A stretch of DNA of 64,000 nucleotides, from positions 806,001 through 870,000 of the forward strand of contig JAUIJE010000001.1 of NCBI GenBank assembly GCA_030431455.1. The letters run 5' to 3'. This document shows positions 16,385 through 26,639 of the stretch, one piece after another. Made by a program: the position numbers and the translations under genes. The notes under the pieces were generated by a model. The model saw only the letters and a program-made list of their open reading frames with translations, had not been told where the DNA came from and did not search any database. The stretch comes from a bacterium (lineage in GTDB: Bacteria; Myxococcota; UBA727; JAUIJE01). How positions within the stretch are numbered: the first letter of the stretch is position 1; each line of letters begins with the position of its first letter.

Positions 16385-18391
16385 CTACTCGTCGGGGTCG
16401 TTCTCCAGCGCGCTGAGCAGCTGCCGCACGCTCTGGTCCTCGGGGGCCTCGAGCAACGCCTCCCGGGCATGGCGCCGCGCCCCCCCTGGGTCCCCGGTGC
16501 GCAGGCACACCACCGCCATCACCGCGTGGGCCTCAGCGCTGTCGGGCACCATCGACAACGCCCGTTCCAGGCAGGCCTGGGCGCGGTGGTACTGGTGCCC
16601 GTCGGAATAGCTCTTGCCGAGGTTGATCAAAAACGCCGCCTCGGTGGGGTCGAGCCGCACCGCGCTCTCAAACGCCGACGAGGCGGCCGCGACCTGGCCG
16701 CGCAAAGACAGCGCGAGCCCGAGGGCGTTTTGGGCCTCGGCGTTTTCCGGCAGCCGCACGGTGGCGGCCTCGAGCACGCCCTCGGCGCGTTCGGCGTCGC
16801 CCCGCTCGACGAGCATCTGGCCGTAGGCCAGAAATGCAGCCCCATTGCTGCGGTCGCTGCGGATGGCTTTTTCGTAGGCTTTGCCCGCCCGGGCGAACCG
16901 GCCCAAGCTCTGAAACGCCAACGCCCGCAGGTGGTGGGCGCGACCGGGGTGGCTGCCGTCGGCTTCCTCGGCCGCGAACCGCACGCGGAAGTAGTCGCCG
17001 TCGACGAGCTCGAGCTCGAACAGGCCCGCGGGGGTCACCGGCAACGTCACCGTCACGCTGTAGGAGAGCTCGTCGCTCCCGTCGTCGAGCAGGTCGTCGG
17101 ACAGGGCCTTCAAGAACCGCTCGGCCCCGTCGAGGGCGTCGTGGCTCAACGTCGCCGAGCGGATCAAAAGCGCGTCTTCGCTCCGCGCGCTCACGGTGAC
17201 GTCGCCCGCGTGGGCGGTGAGCTGCTCGAGCACGCCCGCGACCCAATGGGGCGACAGGGCCACCGAGGCGATCTTGTCCCCCACCAGCCCCACCGCGAAC
17301 CCTTCGCCGTCCTCGATGACAAACGCGTGGGCCTGGTAGCGAATGAAGCCCGACTGGCGCTTGGCCTCGTCTTCATAGTGCGCGAAGCGGTCCACCGGCT
17401 CGTCGTCGAAGCGGGGCACGGGCTCGGTCCGGCCGGACTCGGTTTGGCGCGCCATCAACACCGCGTACGGACCTTGGTCACGGACCATGCGGTCGTCGAA
17501 CGCGCGGCTGTACACCGGGGATTTCAGCTGTAGGTGCGGGTCGCCCGCCTGGTGGGCGAGGTCCCAGAGCACGATGCGGCTCAACCAGTTGTCGATGGAC
17601 ATGCCCCGGGCGCGGATCGACGCGCAGGCGTGGCGGTAGTCGATGCGCGAGACCGCGCCGCTTTTTTCGTGGGCGAGGATGTGGTCGTTCTCGACCAGAA
17701 ACGACACGTCGGGGAAACGCCGCTCGAGGCTCTTCTCAAACGCGAGAAACGCCCGGAACTCGCTGGGCAAGCCGCGCCCCCGCCGGCTGATCACCGCGTG
17801 GGGCCCGCGGCCCGTCCACAGCGCCTCGGCGAGCAAGGCGTGCACCCCGATGTGGGCGCAGTACCGTTCGTCTCGCACCACCAACCGCACGTTGTCCTCG
17901 TCGTAAGTCGGCGTGAACCCGTAGTGCTGGGCCGCCCGCACCGCGCCCTCGACGATGCCCTCGAGGTCGACAAAGAACACCATGCCGATGCCCCCGTCGA
18001 ACAGCGGCGCGAGGTTGCCCGCCCAGTCGGCGAACGAGGGGGAAAACCCCGGGCGCGCGTCCCGCAACGCCGACCACGTCAACGACGAGAGCACCCGGCC
18101 GCCCGACTCCAGCCCGTGGATGGCATTGTCGATCTGGGGCCCCAGACCGCTCTGGACCTCGCCGTCGTCCCGGGTGGGCAGCACCATGATGCGCACCGTG
18201 GGGTCGAGCTCGACCACCACCACCTGCTGGTTCTGGTCGCTCTGGGCCACCGCCCGCAAAAACCGCCGCCGGAAATTGTCGGCCGGCACCTCGGGGAGCG
18301 GGCCGGGGTAGAAGGTCAGCTGCTGTGGGGCCGACGCGCGGTCGCCGGGCTCAGCCCTCAGCCAGCTGTGCAGGCGCGAAAACCAACGCAC
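16385..18391 (-). CDS. TPR-repeat protein of unknown function
   Basis: A 668-residue soluble protein. The last third (from about residue 470) holds consecutive tetratricopeptide repeats (for example GRFARAGKAYEKAIRSD, AEAQNALGLALSLRGQ, AFLINLGKSYSDGHQ), which usually mediate protein binding. The first 450 residues match no fold recognisable by eye and contain several DUF-like mixed strand/helix segments. It starts 31 bp downstream of the Ser/Thr kinase gene on the same strand, so it is likely co-transcribed and may be a partner or target of the kinase. That relationship is inferred from position only. Confidence 0.85.
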   Translation of the reverse strand: MRWFSRLHSWLRAEPGDRASAPQQLTFYPGPLPEVPADNFRRRFLRAVAQSDQNQQVVVVELDPTVRIMVLPTRDDGEVQSGLGPQIDNAIHGLESGGRVLSSLTWSALRDARPGFSPSFADWAGNLAPLFDGGIGMVFFVDLEGIVEGAVRAAQHYGFTPTYDEDNVRLVVRDERYCAHIGVHALLAEALWTGRGPHAVISRRGRGLPSEFRAFLAFEKSLERRFPDVSFLVENDHILAHEKSGAVSRIDYRHACASIRARGMSIDNWLSRIVLWDLAHQAGDPHLQLKSPVYSRAFDDRMVRDQGPYAVLMARQTESGRTEPVPRFDDEPVDRFAHYEDEAKRQSGFIRYQAHAFVIEDGEGFAVGLVGDKIASVALSPHWVAGVLEQLTAHAGDVTVSARSEDALLIRSATLSHDALDGAERFLKALSDDLLDDGSDELSYSVTVTLPVTPAGLFELELVDGDYFRVRFAAEEADGSHPGRAHHLRALAFQSLGRFARAGKAYEKAIRSDRSNGAAFLAYGQMLVERGDAERAEGVLEAATVRLPENAEAQNALGLALSLRGQVAAASSAFESAVRLDPTEAAFLINLGKSYSDGHQYHRAQACLERALSMVPDSAEAHAVMAVVCLRTGDPGGARRHAREALLEAPEDQSVRQLLSALENDPDE

Positions 18392-18422
18392 ACCGTCATG
18401 CTAACGAGGGGCCCGGTGCGTC

Positions 18423-20117
<1,695 letters not shown>

Positions 20118-20234
20118 CGGTCGTGTTTTACGCGGTTTTGACCCGGCGGTGAATCGATCGTGTCGGGTGGGTCGGCTTGTCCTGTGCCGGCGCCCTCGGG
20201 TAACCTCCTCCGCGATGAAAACTTGGCGAGGCCC

Positions 20235-21326
20235 ATGAGCGAAAAGGTCATCCCCCCGTCGGTGCAGTGCCAAAGCTGTGGCAAGCCGTTCATTCCCCGG
20301 CTGGGGTTCCAGACCGTGGTGCAGGGCGCGTCGACGTCGTACTTTTGCTCGGTGCCGTGCCGGGCGATGCCCGCCGGCGCCGGCGCCGAGGCGGTGTGCG
20401 ACACCTGCGGCACGCGTTTTGTCCCCACCTACGCCTACCAGGTGACGCGCAAAGGCGACGCCAAGGTGTACGCGTGCAGCGACGCCTGCCGCCAATCCCA
20501 GCGCCCGGATGTGCCCGCGGCGGTGCACCGGCCGCCGGCCCGGGTGTTCGCGGTGCTCAACCAAAAGGGGGGCACGGGCAAGACCACGACGTCGATCAAC
20601 GTGGCCGCGGGCCTGGCCGAACGCCACCGGCGGGTGCTGCTCGTCGACGCCGACCCCCAGGGCAACGTGGCCGCGTCGCTCGGCGTACGCAGCAAAAAGA
20701 GCCTCTACGACGTCCTGATGAACGGCGCGGCCATCGCCGATGCCGTGGTCCCCCTGTTCGAAAACCTCGACGTGCTCACCAGCGACGAGCGCCTCGCGGC
20801 CGCGGAGATCAAGCTCGCCCAGCGCCCCAAACGCGCCGGCCTGCTCAAGCGCCACATCGACAGCGTGGCCAGCCAGTACGACGACATCCTCATCGACTGC
20901 GGACCGTCCCTGTCCCTGCTCAACCAAAATGTCCTCTGCGCCTCGACCTCGGTGCTGGTCGTGGTGGCCTGCGACTACCTCAGCCTGGTCGGGGTCAAAC
21001 AGGTGCTGCGCACGATCAAGAACGTCGGCGCCCATCTCGGCCACCCCATCTCGGTGGGGGCGGTGGTGCCCACCATGTACGACGCCCGGGCCCGCATCTG
21101 CCGCGACGCCCTCGATTCCTTGCAGAAACATTTCGGCGACAAGTGCCTGCCCCCCGTGCGCCACAACGTGCGGCTCAAGGAAGCCCCGTCCAAGAAGAAG
21201 ACAATCTTCGAACACGCGCCGGGCTCCCACGGGGCCGAGGACTATCTCGCGGTGGTCGACGCCCTGTGCGCGCCGGTGACCGAAGAGGTCCACGTGGCCA
21301 GCCTGGTGCGATCGGGGGCGCGATGA
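20235..21326 (+). CDS. ParA/Soj-family ATPase with two N-terminal zinc-finger motifs
   Basis: A 363-residue protein. The C-terminal 260 residues are a ParA-type deviant Walker ATPase (NQKGGTGKTTTSINVA with signature Lys111 and Lys116; VDADPQGN; DCGPSLSLLNQN), a family that positions DNA or protein cargo. The N-terminus, unusually, carries two copies of a CX2CX22CX3C motif: Cys12, 15, 38, 42 and Cys55, 58, 81, 85. The YFCSVPC and YACSDAC endings resemble TRASH/MYM zinc fingers. The ATG at 20235 is preferred; in-frame GTG 20160 lies closer to the kinase promoter. The next gene overlaps by ATGA, as parA-parB-type pairs do. Confidence 0.9.
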   Translation: MSEKVIPPSVQCQSCGKPFIPRLGFQTVVQGASTSYFCSVPCRAMPAGAGAEAVCDTCGTRFVPTYAYQVTRKGDAKVYACSDACRQSQRPDVPAAVHRPPARVFAVLNQKGGTGKTTTSINVAAGLAERHRRVLLVDADPQGNVAASLGVRSKKSLYDVLMNGAAIADAVVPLFENLDVLTSDERLAAAEIKLAQRPKRAGLLKRHIDSVASQYDDILIDCGPSLSLLNQNVLCASTSVLVVVACDYLSLVGVKQVLRTIKNVGAHLGHPISVGAVVPTMYDARARICRDALDSLQKHFGDKCLPPVRHNVRLKEAPSKKKTIFEHAPGSHGAEDYLAVVDALCAPVTEEVHVASLVRSGAR

Positions 21327-21640
21327 AAGGGCGCAAACAACCCGAGGACGACGCGTTCGTCTCGCCCCTCGAGGACGAAGACCCCTTGCTGGAGACGCTC
21401 TACCAGGTGTCCGGCCCAGCCGAGGAAAAGCGCCGCCGGGGCCCCGGGCGCCGGCGGCCTCTGCCCGAGGGGCGCTCGTATCGCTTGGTGACGTTTTCGT
21501 TCTACGAGGAAGACGTCGAGCGGCTGGACGCGCTTTTGTCCGAGGCCCGCCAGCAGGGCAAACGCAAGGTCAGCCGGTCGCAGATCGTGCGCCTGGCCTT
21601 GCGCCAGGTCGACCTCGACCAGCTCCCGGACGAGATCTGA
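21323..21640 (+). CDS. Small ribbon-helix-helix-like partner of the ParA ATPase
   Basis: A 105-residue basic and acidic mixed protein. Its first 45 residues are disordered-looking, ending in an Arg-rich patch (EEKRRRGPGRRRP). The rest, RLVTFSFYEEDVERLDALL then KVSRSQIVRLALRQV, fits a ribbon-helix-helix fold: one strand followed by two helices. RHH proteins serve as DNA-binding partners (ParG/CopG-like) of ParA ATPases. ATG 21323 overlaps the parA-like stop, so the pair is translationally coupled. DNA binding is inferred from fold and context only. Confidence 0.8.
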   Translation: MKGRKQPEDDAFVSPLEDEDPLLETLYQVSGPAEEKRRRGPGRRRPLPEGRSYRLVTFSFYEEDVERLDALLSEARQQGKRKVSRSQIVRLALRQVDLDQLPDEI

Positions 21641-21643
21641 GCC

Positions 21644-22303
21644 TCAGCCGAACAGGTCGGCGAGCTGGTCGAGATCGTCGTCGAGGGAGTGACGCACGAG
21701 CACGGCCACGGAAAAGAGCGAGACCAGCGCGTTGAGGCTCGCGTCCCGGACCGCGGCGTCCGAGATGCGTTTGACGAAGCAGGTATTCACAGTTTGCAGG
21801 TCGTCGTAGAGCTTCCGCAGGCCGACGAGCTCGTAGTCGGGGGTGCCGCCCTTGCGGGCCTGGAAAAACTCTTTGAGCAGGTAGTTGCTGCAGGTGCGGT
21901 AAATGGTCTCTTTGGTGGTCGAGAACGGGAGGTGGTTTTCCCCCATCGCGTGCAGCTCGCCGAGGATGGGGCACGCCGACGTCGCCATCACCAACCCGAG
22001 GATCGAGTGCAGGGCGGTCTGCACGTCACAGTCCTTGACGTAGGTGCGCTCGTCGGTGCGGACCGTGACCTTGACCTTGGTGTAGCTGACCACGTCGACA
22101 AACTGCGAGACGATGGCCGCGGTGTCGGCCGCGGCCGGGCAGTGGGCGTGCTGGTTGCCGTCGAGGGGGCAGTTGGTGCACTGGTGGTACCGGAGGTCGG
22201 CCCACGACGGCAGGTCGGCGTCGGCCGCGGGCTCGGCGCGGCGCGGGTCGACCGCGAACGTGTGGGTGGGGCCGCCCTGGATGTCGAGGGTGTACACAAT
22301 CAT
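21644..22303 (-). CDS. Conserved hypothetical protein with a CTNCP motif
   Basis: A 219-residue soluble protein beginning MIVYTLDIQGG. It has a CTNCPLDG...HCP cysteine cluster around residues 42-58 that could bind a metal or form disulfides, then a predominantly helical remainder (SILGLVMATSACPILGEL, TIYRTCSNYLLKEFF). It is convergent with the RHH-like gene, with only 3 bp between stops. The regular pattern of conserved-looking Cys and aromatic residues suggests a real family, but it was not recognised. Confidence 0.75.
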   Translation of the reverse strand: MIVYTLDIQGGPTHTFAVDPRRAEPAADADLPSWADLRYHQCTNCPLDGNQHAHCPAAADTAAIVSQFVDVVSYTKVKVTVRTDERTYVKDCDVQTALHSILGLVMATSACPILGELHAMGENHLPFSTTKETIYRTCSNYLLKEFFQARKGGTPDYELVGLRKLYDDLQTVNTCFVKRISDAAVRDASLNALVSLFSVAVLVRHSLDDDLDQLADLFG

Positions 22304-22381
22304 CGTCGGACGAGCATAGCCCAGCGCCCGGCGACAAGGGGTGACATCGTGCCCGCCCCGTGTGCGACTGCAGGCGACGGC

Positions 22382-24769
22382 TCAGAACCCGCCCGCCCGG
22401 TCGGTGCCGAACAGCCACTGGGCCCCTTCGAAGGCCGAGCCGGCGGCCTTTTCGGCCCGCTCGGCGAAGTCGCGCATGCGCACCCGCACCGCGGGCCGGT
22501 CGGACTTGTCCGCGATGTGGGCAAAGCCGAGCGCGGCCACCCCGAAGTCCCCGCGCCGGGCGTGGGCCATGGCCAGGCCGCGCAGGGCCTGCTCGTCGAA
22601 CGGGCCGGGCAGGGTGATGCGCTCTTCGTGGTTGCGCAGGAGCAGGTCGAGCCCCTCGTCGGGCGCCCCCCGCTGGATGTATTGGCGGGCGAGCAGGTAC
22701 CGCACGAACCCGACGAGCTCTTTGTCGTCGCCGCGATACTCGGACAGGGCGCCGCTCAGGCCGATCATGCGGGTGGTGTCGTCGCCGTGGCGAGGGTCGC
22801 GGCTGAGGAACACCAGCGCGGCCCGGGCGAGCTCGTCTTTGCCCGCGGACCGGCGACAGCGGTCGTTGAGCAGGGATTTGGCCTGGACCAGGCGCTCGGC
22901 CGCGGGGGACGCGACCTCCAGGGGCATGCGGCCGTAGGTGGCCTGGGCGTCGCGAAAGCGACCGCGGCCCACGAGCAGGTCGGCGGCCTCGTCGAGCAGG
23001 TTGAGCCGCCGGCGCGGATCGTCGGTGAGCTGAATCGCTTGCTGGAGGTAGGCGAGGGCGCGGATGTCGTCGTCCTGGTCGCGGGCGATGTCGGCCAGGC
23101 CCTCCAAGGTGGGGGCGGTGATCGGGTCTTCGACTTGGCGGGCGGCCTGCTCGGCCCGGCCGAAGTCCTGGGACCGGGCGTAGCCGAGGATGTCCTCGCG
23201 GGCGGCTTTTTGGTCGGGGTCGCAGGTCTCGTCGAGGATGCTGGGCCGGGCGTAGCTGGTCTTGACCGAGAACAGCGCGTCTTTCGGCAGGGGGAGCTCG
23301 TCGAGGTCTTGTTCGTGTTCGGCCACGAACTTGTCGAGGGCATCGGCCCCCTTGAACCCCGCGCCGAGGTCGCCGCTGGCGTAGATCGCGCGGACCGCGT
23401 CGGGGCCTTTGGCCTCGAGGATCGATTGGATCAAGGCCCCTGCAGTGACATAGGCACGGCCGGGGGCGTGCCGCCAAAAGCCGAACAGGCCCGCGGCCCC
23501 GCCGAACAGGTCCTCCAGCGGCGGCGCGAGGTCGGCGCGGCGCAGGGCCGCGGCCTGCTCTTTCAGGGTCAACTCGTTGTCGAGCTTGAGCTCGGGGGTG
23601 GCGGCCATGGCCACGCCCTCGACCACGCCGGTGTTGACCAAGAACAAAAACCGGCTCGGCACCGCGAACATGCCGTCAGACCATTCGCCGGCCACGATGT
23701 GGGCGAGCTCGTGGCCGAGGCTGCCGTGCGGGACCGCAGCGTGGGAGATGTGGATCTCGCGTTTCCAGGGGAGCGCGAAGTGCACGTGTTCGGCCCCGGT
23801 CCAGTAGGCGAGGGCGTCGCGGTCTTTGTGCAGGTAGATCGTGATCGGCTCGGTGGGGCCGACCTTGAGCCGGGCCTCGAGCCGTTGCAGCCAGAGGGTG
23901 GACTCGGCCAGCACCGCCTCGACATCACGCGCGGTCAGCGCCGCGGGGTCGGCCTTGACCAGGACCCCGGGGGCGGCCTTCTCGAGGCGGTAGGTGTCCG
24001 ACAGCTCGCCCCGGCTTTGCACAATTTCGTCTTTGCTGCGCACATGGGCCACGACCCCGACCAAAAAACAAAGCCCCGCGGGGATGACCCAGGACGGTCC
24101 TTTGCGGCTCGGCCCGGCCAGGCCCCCGGTCTGTTGCCGGGGGAACAAGGTGATGCCCACCCCGATGAAGCCCACCGCGAACAGCAGCGTGGCCAGCCGG
24201 TAGCCGACCACCGCGGGGTGCACGCCCCGGCCGCGCAGCATGTCCCCGTCGAGCACGACGGAAAAATGGCTCAAGAACCGAAACGACGGCGCGAAGTAAA
24301 AGTCGGCGGTGAGCCAGGCCGCGTAGGCGAGCACGACCACCACGGTGGCGAGCACCGCCACCGTGGGCTGGCCGGTGAGCCGCCCGATGAGCAGCCCGGT
24401 GGCCGAGCACAGCAGCATCACCGGCAGGGACAGGAAAAAAAACGGCAGCCAGCCGCGCCCGGGGGCACAGCTTTCATGCCCCAGCGACGCGACCATGATC
24501 ACGATGACGAACCCGACAAACGCGATGCCCAGCGTGAGCGCCTGCATGGTCAGGTCGCCGGAAAACCCGCGCGATTGGCGGTAGCTCCCCCGCGCCGCCC
24601 CCGCGAACAGCAGGGACAGCCCCCCGACCACGCCCAGCACTTGGGCCGCCTCGGGCCCGGCGGTCCCGGTCAGGGGGAACATGGCGCACAACAGCGCCGC
24701 CACCCACACGATCAACACCGCGACGGGGCTCATCACCGGAATCGTCGGTGGCTTTACCTTCGCGCTCAT
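22382..24769 (-). CDS. Multi-pass membrane protein with gluzincin-type peptidase domain
   Basis: A 795-residue protein with about six or seven transmembrane helices in residues 15-245, then a soluble domain. That domain contains HELAH (353-357) and a downstream Glu384 in GVVEGVAMA, the HExxH...E arrangement of peptidase clan MA zinc proteases. The C-terminal 300 residues are helical and TPR-like (DIRALAYLQQAIQL and similar). ATG 24769 follows GAGG at suitable spacing; an earlier in-frame ATG would overlap the divergent PilZ promoter region. It could be a membrane-anchored protease acting on the periplasmic or cytoplasmic side; topology and substrate are unknown. Confidence 0.82.
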   Translation of the reverse strand: MSAKVKPPTIPVMSPVAVLIVWVAALLCAMFPLTGTAGPEAAQVLGVVGGLSLLFAGAARGSYRQSRGFSGDLTMQALTLGIAFVGFVIVIMVASLGHESCAPGRGWLPFFFLSLPVMLLCSATGLLIGRLTGQPTVAVLATVVVVLAYAAWLTADFYFAPSFRFLSHFSVVLDGDMLRGRGVHPAVVGYRLATLLFAVGFIGVGITLFPRQQTGGLAGPSRKGPSWVIPAGLCFLVGVVAHVRSKDEIVQSRGELSDTYRLEKAAPGVLVKADPAALTARDVEAVLAESTLWLQRLEARLKVGPTEPITIYLHKDRDALAYWTGAEHVHFALPWKREIHISHAAVPHGSLGHELAHIVAGEWSDGMFAVPSRFLFLVNTGVVEGVAMAATPELKLDNELTLKEQAAALRRADLAPPLEDLFGGAAGLFGFWRHAPGRAYVTAGALIQSILEAKGPDAVRAIYASGDLGAGFKGADALDKFVAEHEQDLDELPLPKDALFSVKTSYARPSILDETCDPDQKAAREDILGYARSQDFGRAEQAARQVEDPITAPTLEGLADIARDQDDDIRALAYLQQAIQLTDDPRRRLNLLDEAADLLVGRGRFRDAQATYGRMPLEVASPAAERLVQAKSLLNDRCRRSAGKDELARAALVFLSRDPRHGDDTTRMIGLSGALSEYRGDDKELVGFVRYLLARQYIQRGAPDEGLDLLLRNHEERITLPGPFDEQALRGLAMAHARRGDFGVAALGFAHIADKSDRPAVRVRMRDFAERAEKAAGSAFEGAQWLFGTDRAGGF

Positions 24770-24887
24770 CGACACCTCGGGGGCGCATCCTGACAAGAAC
24801 CTGCACCGCTGCAAAGCGCAAAACCGGCCGCCAAACTCCCAACCGCGCCCCGCAACCTGGTACAAAACAACCTACGAGGTGTTGCAC

Positions 24888-25295
24888 ATGCCGGAGACCA
24901 CAGACGGCCCAGAAGCGCGCAAACACCCCCGCGCGCCCATCGAGTTGAAGGTCGAATACAAGAAGATGAACACCTTCTTCTCCGACTACACAAAGAACAT
25001 CAGCAAGGGTGGCACGTTCATCAAGACCGACCGCCCGCTCAAGGTCGGCACCGAGTTTGTGTTTCGCCTGGTCATCCCCGTGCTCGAGGAGAGCGTGGAG
25101 ATCAAAGGCAAGGTCGCGTGGGTCAACACCGAGACCGAAAAGCAGCGGCCCGACGTCGAGGAGCGGGGCATGGGCATCCGCTTCGTCTACGAGGACAACG
25201 GCCAGCGCGAACACTTCGAGGGCATCGTCGAGAACCTCATGAAGGAGTCCCTCGGCGAGGTCGTGTACAAAAAACTGATGAAACAGGCGTCGTGA
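24888..25295 (+). CDS. PilZ domain protein (myxobacterial TIGR02266 type)
   Basis: A 135-residue single-domain protein. The pattern RKHPRAPIELKVEY, then YTKNISKGGTFIKT, GTEFVFRLVIP, VAWVN and RGMGIRFV matches the PilZ-related domain repeatedly found in Myxococcus proteins. Typical PilZ RxxxR is present as RKHPR, and the D/NxSxxG motif as NISKGG, so c-di-GMP binding is plausible. Such proteins commonly influence motility or envelope functions. ATG 24888 has a short upstream GAGG. It is followed by a hairpin that may terminate the transcript. Confidence 0.9.
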   Translation: MPETTDGPEARKHPRAPIELKVEYKKMNTFFSDYTKNISKGGTFIKTDRPLKVGTEFVFRLVIPVLEESVEIKGKVAWVNTETEKQRPDVEERGMGIRFVYEDNGQREHFEGIVENLMKESLGEVVYKKLMKQAS

Positions 25296-25301
25296 CCGCG
25301 C

Positions 25302-25328
25302 GGTGATCGGCGCCAAAGGCCGCTCACC
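25302..25328 (+). terminator. Hairpin after the PilZ gene, candidate terminator
   Basis: Inverted repeat GGTGATCGGC / GCCGCTCACC with one mismatch and a seven-base loop begins 7 bp after the PilZ stop. There is no clear T-tract behind it, so termination is only a suggestion. Confidence 0.35.
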
Positions 25329-25382
25329 GTCACAGCCCGTCACCGCCCAAGGTCGGCTACCGTCGTCGAGACAGGAGGCGCG

Positions 25383-26582
25383 ATGAAAGCGGCAACATGG
25401 TGTGCGGTGGCGTGGGTGATCGGCGGGGCGACGGCCGGGCACGCCCAATACACGGCGGGCGACGTCTACTACGTCGCCGAATACGGGGAAGTGTGGAACA
25501 TCACCGACGGGGGTGACTTCGCCGCGGTGTCGCCCTTCACCGACATCAACACGTACATCTCGGGCGCGGTCGCGTTCAGCCTCGACCGGTCCACGATGTA
25601 TGTGGCCGCGACCAACGACAACCAGGTGCTCGCCGTCGACGAGTTCGGCGCGGTCACCGTGCACGCCACGCTCCACCGGCCCACCGGGCTGCTGATGACC
25701 GACGACGGCGTGTTGCTCGCGACCGAGTGGGAAAACGGCAACGTGAAGATCGTCACCGCGCCCGGCGACTACATCGACGCGGCCCCGTTTGTGTCCGGGC
25801 TGACCCGGGCCCGTGACCTCCACCAGCGGCCCGACGGCACCGTGCTGTGCTCCGACCAGTTCGCGGGGGTGGTCTACGACCTCGGCTACCCGACGGGGGG
25901 GCCGGTCGACGGCATCTTCGTCAGCGGCCTGCTCGGGCTCAAGTCCCTCGTCGAGACCCGCGACGGCACGCTGTACGCAGGGGCGGAATGGGACGTCTAC
26001 GACATCACCGCGGGCGGGGACTTTTCGGCCGCGGCCTCGTTCGCCACCGGGCAGGACTTTTTGGGGCTGTACGTCGACGCCCAGGACCGGCTGATGTCGG
26101 GCACGTATGCGGGGACCGAAGTGTTCGACATCTCCGCGGGCGGCGATTTCAGCGGCGCGACCCCGTGGGCGTCGGGGTTGGCGTTGGCGGACTCGGCCAT
26201 CGGGGTCGTGCCGGGGGCGGTGTGTGGCAACGGTTTTGTCGAGGGCGACGAGGCCTGTGACGACGGGAACGTCGACGACGGGGACGGGTGTTCGGCCGCG
26301 TGCGGCGACGAGACGCCCGGGGCGGACGCCGGGGTGGCGGATGCCGGGGACGGTGACGGGGATGGTGACGGCGATGGTGACGGCGATGGTGATGGTGATG
26401 GAGACGGTGATGGTGATGGTGATGGTGATGGCGACGGAGATGGTGATGGTGATGGTGATGGTGATGGCGGGTGCGGATGCCGCGCCGACCAGAGCCCCGG
26501 CGCCGGGGTGATCTGGGCCGCGGGCGCGCTGGCCGGGCTGGGGGGGCGACGACGACGGCGGCGGTCCGGCCAAACACCCTGA
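25383..26582 (+). CDS. MYXO-CTERM surface protein with propeller-like domain and Asp-Gly repeat
   Basis: A 399-residue exported protein with a signal peptide ending at GHA-Q. Residues 25-280 carry repeated GGDF and DGxL motifs typical of a beta-propeller. About 281-308 is the myxobacterial cysteine-rich repeat ([23 protein letters not shown]), followed by roughly 40 residues of almost pure Asp-Gly. The end, GCGCRAD, a hydrophobic helix and an Arg cluster (RRRRRR), fits the MYXO-CTERM sorting signal, which anchors proteins at the myxobacterial cell surface. The Asp-Gly block is encoded by a hexanucleotide repeat and may vary in length. The role is unknown; it is probably surface-exposed. Confidence 0.9.
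   Translation: MKAATWCAVAWVIGGATAGHAQYTAGDVYYVAEYGEVWNITDGGDFAAVSPFTDINTYISGAVAFSLDRSTMYVAATNDNQVLAVDEFGAVTVHATLHRPTGLLMTDDGVLLATEWENGNVKIVTAPGDYIDAAPFVSGLTRARDLHQRPDGTVLCSDQFAGVVYDLGYPTGGPVDGIFVSGLLGLKSLVETRDGTLYAGAEWDVYDITAGGDFSAAASFATGQDFLGLYVDAQDRLMSGTYAGTEVFDISAGGDFSGATPWASGLALADSAIGVVPGAVCGNGFVEGDEACDDGNVDDGDGCSAACGDETPGADAGVADAGDGDGDGDGDGDGDGDGDGDGDGDGDGDGDGDGDGDGDGDGGCGCRADQSPGAGVIWAAGALAGLGGRRRRRRSGQTP
26348..26468 (+). repeat. GATGGT/GACGGT hexanucleotide repeat coding Asp-Gly
   Basis: About twenty tandem hexamers of the form GA(T/C)GG(T/C) encode an uninterrupted Asp-Gly tract in the MYXO-CTERM protein. The unit is a multiple of three, so copy-number change would alter linker length without breaking the frame. 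DG-rich stretches may also bind calcium. Confidence 0.9.
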
Positions 26583-26639
26583 GCCCCACGTTGGGCCAAA
26601 CCCGTGGTCCCCGCCGTTGCAAGGCGGGAGGTGCAGCCG

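Noticed and set aside
21689-24793. A 1034-residue plus-strand reading frame
   Set aside because: Antisense shadow of the hypothetical at 21644-22303 and the membrane peptidase; composition is that of a GC-rich shadow.
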